DNA of 64,000 nucleotides from Holothuria scabra. Lineage: Eukaryota > Echinodermata > Holothuroidea > Aspidochirotida > Holothuriidae. The notes under the pieces are model-generated. The model ran no database searches and was not told the DNA's origin. It saw only the letters and a list, made by a program, of their open reading frames with translations. The DNA lies in contig CM074193.1 of assembly GCA_037179385.1 (NCBI GenBank), positions 46,033,082 to 46,097,081 of the forward strand, in the 5' to 3' direction. Of this stretch, positions 46,201 to 58,200 are shown one piece after another (position 1 is the stretch's first letter; each line of letters starts with the position of its first letter). The position numbers and the translations under genes are program-made.

Positions 46201-49200
46201 ATGTAGATTCTAGTGAGTCAACATTCTGCATGTAATTACGAGACAGCTGCACACTCAAAACCTAATGTGCAAGCATATGTTCCTATGTACGCTCTATGTC
46301 AACCACTGACATAATCATGCATGAATCTATAAGTTCAACTTCACAAAGCTGACTTCAAACAAAGGCCTCCTTCCGTCCACTTAGAGGTCACGTGTGCAAC
46401 GTTTTACAAGATTTTTTACTGACAACCCCTGGTGTAAAATACAATTCAGCTTACATATAAAAAACTTAGTTTAATATAATATAATTAATAACAACAGGTG
46501 CTAATCTTCTTTGATGCACTGGCTCTTCTCTGCAACTTTGACTTGCTGCCTCTTTTATTGGCCAGAAGTTTATACATATTACGACAGTATGTTGATGTAC
46601 AACCATTCTCTAACCTTATAATATCCTCTTTCTTCTGTGACTGGTTTCCTCGAACTATAAAAGGACTGCATTCCATGGACAAGAAATCCCTGCAATACCA
46701 AAATACAAAAGAGAAACTGGAAATTCAATCACTTTATATAACATTGAATGCAGATTGGAAGCACGAACATGAAAGAAAAAAGGGTGTTCTATATTTTCCA
46801 ATCTATGTTCAAACATTAATCTGTGGATGTTGTATGACACTTTAAATGCTCCATGAGTTTTTTAAAACTTGTACTGAAATATGCCATCCACAGGGCACAA
46901 ACATTAAGTAGATTATACCAACATCTCAAAAAGTGTCCCTCACCTTGTAAGAAATTTTTACAAAAAGCAGAAAAGCCTATGTGAGCAAAACGACAGACAT
47001 TACTACAGAATTAACTATATGACACCAGAATCACTGATATCATTTATCCAAATATTTCAATGGTTGGGTTAAAATGACCTGTATTTAACCAATTAACATA
47101 ATTCTGTAATTATTAGTTTAACCTCAAAATATCAGAGAATGTTGTGGACCAATGGTAAAGGCTTCTAACTTGACATTCAAATGTTACTGGTTAGATTCTT
47201 ATCAGGTTCAGTACAATGTGTCCTTGGGCAGTATGCTGTATTTCACTTCCTTCTATCCAACCAGGGGTTTAATGGGCACCTGTAAAGTAGCTTGTTTTTC
47301 TTGATTGGCTGTTGCCATTGTATTGTATCGATTGTATTCTTTGTTCAGGTTAGGAATTAGGTTAGGGACTCGGGTTATCGTTAGCCAGTTAGGCAATTTC
47401 TCGTTAAACATTGTGCATTGCCTCACTTTTTGTGGGACATGGTAATGTTGTGCAGGGGTAATATTTGCAAAGTGCTTTGAGAACTATCATAGTTAGGAAG
47501 TCATTTTACATCCGAGTTTCTAAGCAATTGGTTTAAATTGGGCCGTGTTCCTACATTTGTCCAGTGACGTTATGTAAAGAGCTACATGATTTAGATATGA
47601 GTCAACAAGATAATCAATCAGCAGTGATGTCTCAGAAAGGAAACAGTGCTTATTTTTAGATGCTGCATCTTTCAGAAGGTAGGCGGAAGCAAAATACTCA
47701 GCAAAATGGTCAACTAACAGGTTTAAGCTTTTGAAAAATGGGGAAAAACTGCAGAGGCATTAAAGACACTTAACAGAGGACTCCAAGGACAACCTGGTCA
47801 TGTAATAGTCATTTGTAAAATGTATGACTGGGAAGAATACTGTGGGAACTTCCTACATGAAAAATTCACATCAAATATTTGCAAAATTGCACATTTTTTG
47901 AGGGGCATTTCATGTTTAATGAAAACAATCTGCAAGTTGCGACACAGAGACAGTAATGATGCATTCATGTATTTATAAATCTCACTGCAAGTAGTAGTCA
48001 AGGAAAGTTAAAAGATTCCTTCCTCTTTTCAGGTCCCCACCACTCATCCTCTTCCCCATTCTCTTTATTCACATGGTTGCGGTTTCTTTTGTACCAATTA
48101 TATACAAACTTATTCATAAATTGTACCTAAACCACATAATCAATATTCATGATGTAAATATTACTATCATTTTAACAAAACGTCAAATCCATCCAAAGAG
48201 CTGGACAAAGAAAATAGTAAAATAATGTTATTTTGCTTTAAACATGTTGACCAGGGATGTAGCTAGCCAAATTTGAGTGCTAGGTAAAATGTCTGATCTG
48301 GGAAAAGCACCTCACCCCACCCCCATGGCATCTACCCAATTTTTCAGCCATTAAATGTTCATTTTTACTTCATTTTACTTTGGGGAGTAAATTTGGGGCA
48401 ACTTTTGGGTCTAATTAGGAAGATTTGTGGTGGGTTAGTTAGTTAGTTAGTTAGTTAGTTAGATAGAGTTTTACGGCCCAATTTCCAACCTATGGTTCAA
48501 GTCCAGCCGGCCACGGCCTTTTTTCCAGTCGTGGCTCACTGGCTTATTTTTCCTACTCCATTGCTTATGCGGAGCATCGTGCAAAACAGCAGAAGGTTCC
48601 TTTTTTAGAGTCTTTGGTATGACTTGACCTGGGAAGTGAACCCAGGCCTTCCGCGTGAGAGGCAGATGCTCTTACAGTAATACACCAAACACGTGAGGAG
48701 AGGTGTACTTGCCTGGAGTGCTGGGTGTCACTGCCCAGCACCACCCACTGTTGATACATCCCGTTGTTGACATGTATGACAATGGTACAAATAGCACTGT
48801 ATCTGCAGAGGAAAGCGTCCTTATGACCTGCCCAGACTGACTATTTGGTATAGAGGTTACAGCATGTGACTTGCCACAGGGGAGGGGGGTCTAGAGTTTG
48901 ACTTCTGGCCTGTTTATACCTAAGACTTTCAAATGGAATCTTCTGCCATTGTGCGTGGAGCTCAGCATAAGTGACAGAGTAGGGAAAACAAGCCAGTTAG
49001 CCACACATAAAAAAAGGTTTGTGGCCAATCCAACTTAAGCCAATTGGTTAATACAAGAAACTGATCTGTGTAACCTCTTTTGATTTTAAAAAACTTCTTG
49101 ACCTGCTTATGTACAGAATGGGCTTACATAAATTTGTAAGAGTTGAAAGTTACCACTGAGGACAGCAGTATTAAAAACAAATTTGTCAGATAATAAGCAT

Positions 49201-52200
49201 GTGAGAATAATTAATTCTTTTCAGATATGAAAATTTGATTGATTGGTCTTTTTCCTGCTCTTAAGTTTCGAGTGTCATGCACTTCACATTAATGATCAGT
49301 TCCTTTCAAGTTCAATTAATTCCAAAACAAAAGCTCTTGTTCGAACCTGATGTTTTGATGTCAGACTCTTTACCCAGAAGGGTCACAGTAAAAAATTCAT
49401 ATTCTAATAACAGTGCCATAGAATATTTAAACAAGGGATATATATTGCATTCCTGTGATTGCTGAGGCACTTGACTATGAGCATTCATATTCATAAACTG
49501 GTCAGGAAATTCACTACTTTTCATATTTTACATTTTGTGCTGTATTCCATTGGTTTGAATTTTGTAATTTGTATTGTATTGCATTGTACTGCATTCTAGC
49601 AAATGCAGAAACATTTGAACTTTTGGTTACGTACTTCAGATAGATTTATGGTATAACTCCAAAGCCATCTGTGATGGGGAAACCCTTGGGTACCAAGCAG
49701 ATCTGGCACCCAACATGATACTGTGGATAACAATGGTCACAACAGAATTCTTGCCCCAAGACATTCTGAACCAACTACTAGGATACATTCCCATCTACAA
49801 AACCAATACGCTAATACACAACTTAAACACAGAACCGTTTCCAGACCCATGGTGAAGTCCTTTATCCGGCCTAACACCTTTGCTTAATTCATTACTTCCT
49901 GAATTACTTAAACATCCACCCTAGAGACACTCAACCTGCCTTCAACCCCCCACTACATTCACAAAGACCAAAGTATCATAACAGGAATTCCCCATTACCT
50001 ACTCTTACCCGACTTGCCAATAGCAACTCGGGTAAGAAGGATTAGGCCACCTTATTAATTTGTTGGGTGAGGGCATCCTATTGGCCCAGCAGACCTTTTC
50101 AGTGTGTAATGCATAGGTTAGTTGTAAGGTCTCAGAAGTCAAGATGAGGTTCATATCTGCCAGGAAGTTGGGCTAAACAGAGTTAAGAGGATCAGTTGTT
50201 TTGGACTTTTTCTAAATTTTGGCTAATGGGCGTTTCCTGTAATGTACACTGACCACCCAAAAATCACCCTCACCCCCCCCCCCCCAACATGGCCAACCTA
50301 CATCTCTGATTCCCCAACTCTACCAAAGTTATTTCTTTAAAACCTATTCTTTGTCTATTTACATTCACTCTAAAGTCCAAACTACACCAGCAACATTCAC
50401 ATCAACACGTTAATCACCCTAACCTTGCCTAGCCTCCCCCCCCACACCCTATCCTCCAACTTTGTAACTATTTACTCTTTTGATGTATCTTATCAGGCGC
50501 AGATTCACACATTCCAAAAAGGAGGGCTGACCTTAGAGAAAACAGGGGTGTGAGGGAATTGTACTGCTAATTTCTCATATGTTTTATTTCTGATGTGTCG
50601 AATAAGGGAGGGCTGAGGCCGTATAAGCCCCCCCCCCCTTAAATCTGGGCCTGCTAATCCCTTTAAACTATTACATTAGCTAGATTTCAAATCTTGAAAT
50701 TTAACTGTCTGAAATTATTTCAATGGTTGTTGTTTACATTTACCTCCACTGATTCCATAAAGTTTTACATGAACTTGAACCCCAAATCCCCTCCCCCTAC
50801 CCCTTTCCCCTACTCCTTCTGAAGTCTCTTTGTCTACCTTTTCTTAGATCCTCCTGACTCTCTGGCAAAGGCTCTTTTGGTGAAACTAAACTATAAACTG
50901 CTTCCCAAAGAAGCTATTGGTCCACTGAAGGACAACACTTGACCAACCTCACTGTCCTCAGACCATTTACATCACTGGTCTGTCTATGGCTCCATTCTAG
51001 AATGAATGAAAAGAACAGATGCTATACATGATCTCAGCCAAAAGGCCAAGGAGTCTCTCTGTCTACCTTTTCCATCTTTCCCCAAAACTAAATTAAAATC
51101 AATCATAGTCAAAAAACTACTGAAATAAATATTTATAGTTTCCATGGATACAGTACCTTGTAGAATGCGGTAATACACTCATACTAAATAGATCGTGCAT
51201 TGATGTCAGTTCAGTAGGTTGATAATGGTCACTGAACACATCCTCTGATTGGCTATATACTGCACTGCTAGTGTCATGTGACACCTCTTTCATCTCCTCA
51301 TATGGCAAGGGCAAGTAATTGATAACACTGTCTTCAAACCAATGGGTGTGACTGAAAAGTAAATATGAAGAATTTTTTAAACATTTTTGTGACTGAATTG
51401 TGGGCAGTAGGGCAACCATGATGACACAATTGGTTTAAAACAAGCTGATGAAACAAAGTACTACACTGAAACACAGCAAACATAGTCAAGCCTGCTTGTT
51501 TACATTGGTTATGTGAGACAATGGTTAGTCTTTTTGGTCCCCCAATTAGTTTACTAATTAGCTGAATTCATCTCATTAGTACACTGTCTCATTAGTCCCA
51601 TCTTATTGGTTCCTAGGCTTTTTCAAGTAACCACGTCCTCAACCCTCAAATCCAAAACCTGACCCTATCTTTTAACTCTAACCTTGACCCACATATCCTA
51701 TGCAATAACCCCTAAACCCTAATGCAAAAGACAGGGGACTAATAAGACAAATTAAGCTGATTGGCAGACTACAGGGTTGACTTTGGCAATGAGACATTTG
51801 CCAAAATTGCATGTATGACTGTCCCAACCCACAAATTCCCTACATCATGTCCTGAAAATAAGTTTTAAAATAAAAGATACATTTGAATGAAGAATATGTG
51901 TGGCTGTATATGATTTAAAGGAAACAGCTTATTAAGAATAATTTACACACATTTCTAGACAGTGTTCATAAAAATCTTCACACCATTAATTCTTTTAACC
52001 TGTCACATTTCATCATAATTTATATTATATCTGTCTTGCTCATATCCACAGTTTCCTGTATAAACTACAAACGAATACACATCAAGAATATAATTTACCT
52101 TTCAACAGACTAAGGAAAACATTTACACATATCTAAGAGCAGATGACTCATAAAAAGAGACCAAAATTATTTTAAAACAGCTGCTGATTCTCACTTTTAT

Positions 52201-55200
52201 CTTTTAATTTCTGTTTCACTTCTTTCTTTTATATTTAAGGATTAAAATATTACATATCCAAGGTAAAGAAATGAGTCACATATTATAAATTTGACCATTC
52301 AGAGAGACATATATTGACATGTGATTCTGAAGAGCTATTCAGAAAATGGGATAGACTATTACAATTTGGGAAGACTTCTCTTTTCAAATAATTTGAAAAG
52401 AAATTTTGTATGCACTGCTAGTTAGTTTAGTTAGTTAGATGGAGTTTTATGGCTCAGTTTCCAACCTATTGGTTCCAGTCAAGCCAGCCAGAGCCTTTTT
52501 TCCAGTTGTGGCTCACTGGCTTGTTTTCCCTACTCATTTGCTTATGCTGAGAATCACGCACAACAGCAGTAAGTTCCATTTTTAAGGTACACCCCTTTTA
52601 GTAAACACTGCTAGACCCATTGTTTATGGTCTGTTGTTTAACATACCTGTGAGTTCGTCATGTGAAATTTTGTAGCAAAGATGTGAAATCTTTGTCAAAT
52701 CCAAAATGCAAAATTTTTAAAACAAAATTCCTCAAACTTTGTGCAAACTTTGAGCATTTTTACAAATCTTTCAAAGTTAAGTATCTTATTAAGTTTTTGT
52801 TGTTTCTTTTCTTTTCTCTGCTATTGCACTAAAGAGTTGAGCACTTTGCCAAGCCCGTGAGGGTTTTTAGTTCAACTTTCTTTACATCATAACTAAAGGA
52901 TTTATTCCAGTTGATGTAAATATTGTATATATGTTTGTAAATATGTATGATGTGGAAAACGAAATGAAATGAAATGATATGAAATGAAATATTTTGATAT
53001 TTTGAATTTGTATCATTGTAAATAAACGTTACAATCATCACATAAAAAACTTTCACAATGATCCTGTTACATGAATTTTTATTTTATGTGCAGAATCACA
53101 CTGTTCTCCACTGATTTAATTTTTGTCTGGATGCTTCAAATGTTGAAGGTTAGTAGTGATCACTGTCTTGACCAGTGGTTCAAAGACAAAGGCTTACCTC
53201 TCTTTGGAAATTATTAGCTAAAATCAATGATGAATGCAATTATAGTTTCTTTAATGATTAGGAACATTTCTGATACTCACACTCTATGTTAACACTGAAA
53301 TTATTACTGTTTGTTCTTTTGGAAGGTTATAAATTGATATATTTTGTCTGGGCAGCTGAATTTTTGTCAAGTGGCACATTTTTTTGTCTTGGGTGCTAAA
53401 ACACCTTCGCAAATTTTTTCCAGGTGGAGCACCCAGACAATACAGCTAGTGGAGAACACTGGATCGTGATGCTGAAAAGCTTCAAATTTGTGAAAAGAAA
53501 TTGTGAATAAAGATTTGAAATAGTACAGATGCATTTCAAGGATAAATAATTAAGAAATTATGGAAAAAACTTTTACAGTAATATTTAAAGCAAGGAAAGT
53601 ATATCCTATGACTTTGATATGAATTAGAGACAAAAAGTAGCTACCTTGAGATGTACAAACCTGTTCCATTTTGCCCAATTGTAATCAGTTTTATCACTGG
53701 CATGATGAAGGTAGTGATCTGTCTCTAAATCCCAGAGATGTTTTTCTTCACAATGCGGTCGAAAAACACCAAGGAAAAGATTGATAGCATTCTGTTTATC
53801 AGCATCTAGAGAAAAAGTCAAAAGGAAGAAAACTTTCCATGCAACTCGCCATCAGCGACTACCCAATAGTTATTTTCATTTCGACCTGAACCATTCTTGT
53901 AAACCCCTCCCCATATCCAAGCTATGTTCTATTGTATTGAAAACGAAGTAATAGATCAAGCAGGCATGGATCCAGACATTCCAAAAAGGGGGTGGGGCTG
54001 ACTTAAGAGAAAGCAAAGAGCGAAGAAGTTGCACTGCTAATGTTCCATGTGTTTTATTGTTGATTTGGTGAAAAAAGGACGGCTGAGGCCGTAAAAGCCC
54101 CCCCCCCCCCTTAAATCCGCACCTGTCATGAGAAATGAATATGTGCATGAAATGTTCAATGTTCAATGAATATGTTCAAGTTGAGTTTTTGGCTGAAAAA
54201 TCAAGCTGAAGCTAGCATGAAAATGGCCTCACATGAAGCCTATACTGATACGTCCAGCTGCAAGTTTAATTCTGAAAAAAAGAATCAAGCTAAGAAATGT
54301 GGAAAGTAACACTTTAAGGGAATCAAGTGAATTGGCAGATAAGTCTGTACAATTGAACTGTGAAACAAAAACCTGATGTTAAATTTTGGCCTACAGTAAG
54401 TTCCATATGGCTAGGTCAAGGAAACATGCTACTGCAAGTCCCTGGGTTAGGCCATGACTCTTGTAAGACAGACAAGGGTTATATCACATGAAAGATTATG
54501 TTTTACTAAACAACTTTTATGCACAAAACTTTTTTATAGCAGGTTTGTTGAAAAAGTTATTTAGGAATTAAAATGATCATTCACTCTAATGGTAAACATT
54601 TATAATGTGCCTGGGCTGAGAAGTGCCGGCAGTACTATACAGTGCATGGTAGCGAAAGGTTTTACAAAATGAGAACTTCATTTCACTCAAACGTCAGACA
54701 TTTTGTTCATATTACAAGTCTGTAATGAACTGATCACATCTTGCAGTGCTTACACAATTGTCACAAGCAGAAAGACAACCTATTGGTTGGAAAAATATTT
54801 TGTAACTCTTTTTCAAAGATACAATATTCTTTTCCCCCATTTGATCTGGAACTCTAATCCAATACTATAGAGTAGCAAACTTCAGTTTATCTCATCTGCA
54901 TAGTATAAACTGCGTTACTCCAACTTTAGATATTTTATTTATCACATCCTGCAGCAGGAATGGCAGACAACATATCAAATGTCATACTTAATTTTTCCAA
55001 TTTTTTCAAAATCCTCAACATTCTCCCTTATTGGTCTCTCACACTCTGATCCAATGTTATAGACGAATCCCAACAACAAGTGATGGTTTGATTTTAGTCA
55101 GCCATAACTGGGGCCTATCAACTTTTTAATCTTTCAGTTCCCTTGCTAACCTGTATCATGGGTGGTTGTACACTAAATTATATATTGGTTCCTTCAATTT

Positions 55201-58200
55201 CACTGTATATGAGGGTTTAAATTTATTTTTTTTGGCTTGTGATGCCAAAGAGAACACTCCATAAAGGGCCAAAGTTTTTCTCCATGGCAACTGAGATACT
55301 CAAACTTGATATTTTACTCACAGTCATGAATTGATCACATCCCATAGTGTGTTCAAAATATCAGAGGCATGTCAACGTTTTAGTTGTCAAAACTTTTCTT
55401 TTCCCATTTGTACAAAATTAACAAATATTTTTCCTTATTGATCTCCCATACTCTGATATGATGCTATATTAAAGACATGGTTCAATTTCAAATATCTCCT
55501 TGGAAACTGTCTTACCTGAAAATGCATTCCTGTAATACCTTGACACAGTTTGTTTAATGTCTCTAGATTGCGCTGACCATGGTGAGAGTTTGCGATAAGA
55601 ATCAACACTATGCACCAGCTGGGATCCTCCATATTGCACAGCTAGCGTATCACCCATCTCCTCATAAATGGCACTCATCATTCTATAAAATGTTAATCAG
55701 AAAGGTTATTACATCAATAAACACCTGATCTAACAATTCTATTCACTGCCCCAGTAATCAATCAGAAATGCTTGTTTTTCACATTTAAAAACAATTCTCA
55801 GAGGACAAGTTACAGCTAAGAGTAAAAGGTTTATCTGTGTATTTTATCTTTGTATGTGATGTGTCGGGTGACTACCCCTATAAGCTTTCCAAGCTTGTTG
55901 TAATCACTCCTCAGGCTCTTCCTATTCTTTTATTTTGTATTTCTTTACATTTGTCGGTCTATAAATGTGAATGAGTCTGAAACAAAGTTTTTTGGAACTG
56001 AAAAAAAATGGTTGACCAAGTCTTAGGCAAGACTGACAACAAGATGCTACATGAGGTAGTCTTTGAAGTTTGGAGAATCACCCCACCCAACCAAACAATT
56101 GTCATGCCCCCCCCCCTCATACTTCCTGTTATAAGGATTTCTAACTTCTTAAAGCTGAAAATAATTACAGATTTCAACCTGTTTTTGTTGTCTCAAATTA
56201 GCATTTATGAATAAATCACTCCCCACTGTTGGCTAATTAGGCATAAGGGCAGCAACCATGAGAGTGACAAATGGGGGAAGGGTTTGGGAGTAAACTTCCC
56301 CCTCCCAACAGGGAGGAAGTGTTGGTCAGAAACACTTAAAAAGATGTAGTTTGGTGACATTAATAACCTTAATTTCAGGCATATATCATTGCATTCCATT
56401 TATAATCTTTACACATGTAAGTAAACATAAGCCTTTATTTTTATGGGACTCGGGATGAGTTCATTGCTCGCTAAAAACTACAAAATTTTCTACTGGTGAG
56501 ACACATCCCCTGGTAATTTTCAAAAAAATAAATCTCACAAATTTCTTTTTATTCCTTTTCTTCATGACATGTCAGGACTTAAAGGCATATTTTCATCATC
56601 CCAAACAGTTTCAATTCTCCCAACCTACTTACTTCTAGCCCCTCCCACATTTATCTAAAACTTATCTTTATCCAGACACAATCCTACAGTAGTTTATTGC
56701 TTCATGGCTTGTCCAAGTGGCCATACAAATCCATAACGTGTAATCAAGACACTCTCAGTGCCCATGCTGTGTAATTTAGCTATGATGCAATGTTTGAATG
56801 TGATGCCAATCAAAGAGCTGTACCAATTGAGAGTTTTGATATATGTATACTGAAACTGTAGTTTGGGGTGACAAATGACTGCCTTTTTTAAATATTGCAG
56901 ATAAACGAAGGAGGGACATTTTGTCACATGATTCTCAAGAGCCAATCAGATACACTAATACATAAAATAAACTTAGAGGACTGCATTTCTCTCTAGTTTT
57001 ACCAACTTCTTGCAGGGCTGTGAAAGTTTAGCAAAATAACTACACGTTTAACCTCAAAAATTTGTGATTGTTTAGCAATTAATCGCAATTACCTTATCAC
57101 AAAAAAAATAATTTCAGTATGTATTGATTGACACTGAATGTAAGACAGAAATAATAATAGTTGTTATCTTGCATGGTAAAATCAAATTGTTCTGAAACTT
57201 TGAAGCCTACAAGGTTTAAATATGCCCAGAATGTTCCATTTAACAAGAACCAGGGATAATCAGAGTATACAAATGGATAAAAACTGTCAAAAAACAGGTT
57301 TTGCAATCAATCCCTTGTAACTTTGCACTAAATGTTATTCCACATGCGTCATTTAGCCATTAATCCCTACACGTTCACAGCCCTAACTTCTTGCTGAGTA
57401 TCTGAAATACTATCATTGTTTTCCAAATAATATATTACTATAGAAACCTTTCAACCAGAGGGACAAAGGAATTAATGATGCCCTGCTAAGATGATATAGA
57501 AGGTAACAATCTGTGCTTCTTGGGCAATTGCATTATTTTTACTACCTTTAATAAGGTTGAAAGCTTTATACTGAAGAAACTGATCAAAACTTTAACATAA
57601 TTTTGAAGATGACAAAACACACTGGTCAAAGACCTCATTTTCATAATGGCATAATGATGATTCAAACAGAAAAAGAGCAGTTTAACTAAGGGTGAGTTAC
57701 CGTTGAAATGTCTGACCATGCATCATATCCCTTGGCTCAAACAGGAAAATACAGTCATTCTATAATTAACCTTTAATTAATAACCGTATCGTCACATTTC
57801 CCAAAGTAATCAAGAGGAACTGGACATTTCTTGAAAAGTTAAACTTGATTCGGTGCAAAGAAGGAAAGTAAAGTACAATGTCCTTGATATATGTCTGCTG
57901 TCTAATTGGTTACATAAATCATTCAATCATTGCCATGGCAACACATGAGATACCTCATTTCACCTTCACAAAAGTGACCCCTGTTGTTTTATTTAGTTAA
58001 GTCCTTCAAAATTTGCATATCCAACCAGGGCAGTCGACTCATACCAGCAGTATGTAGAAAGGTGTTAGATGCAAGATTATTTCTTTCAAATAATTCAAAA
58101 TGTTATGAACAACTCCAATTCTGAAAGCTAGCCTGTTTTTGTCAATCAACAAACAAAACAAGGAAAAATCTGAGGGGGAAACTGTCCCCTAATGCCCCCC

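Larger units (their letters stand above)
46690..51156 (-). other. fig4: FIG4 intron between exons 7 and 6 (4.5 kb)
   Basis: Holds a tRNA SINE of another family (47,148-47,289), a MITE copy (47,290-47,425), two SINEs of the main family (48,433-48,694; 48,838-49,075), a MITE (50,500-50,662) and a U2-like fragment (51,011-51,052). Intervals 46,850-47,147, 47,426-48,432 and 49,076-50,499 show nothing recognisable apart from poly-C runs. Confidence 0.8.
51352..53660 (-). other. fig4: FIG4 intron between exons 6 and 5 (2.3 kb)
   Basis: Contains a SINE (52,421-52,590) and a LINE-type 3' tail ending about 52,990. The stretch 51,352-52,420 shows nothing recognisable. Confidence 0.8.
53806..55515 (-). 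other. fig4: FIG4 intron between exons 5 and 4 (1.7 kb)
   Basis: Contains a MITE (53,962-54,125) and a partial M1 MITE (55,060-55,215). The 0.9 kb between them (54,126-55,059) shows nothing recognisable. Confidence 0.8.

Noticed and set aside
48433..48694. tRNA-Glu gene
   Set aside because: The tRNA-like part lacks a proper acceptor stem and is joined to the SINE body and tail. It is a SINE, not a tRNA gene.
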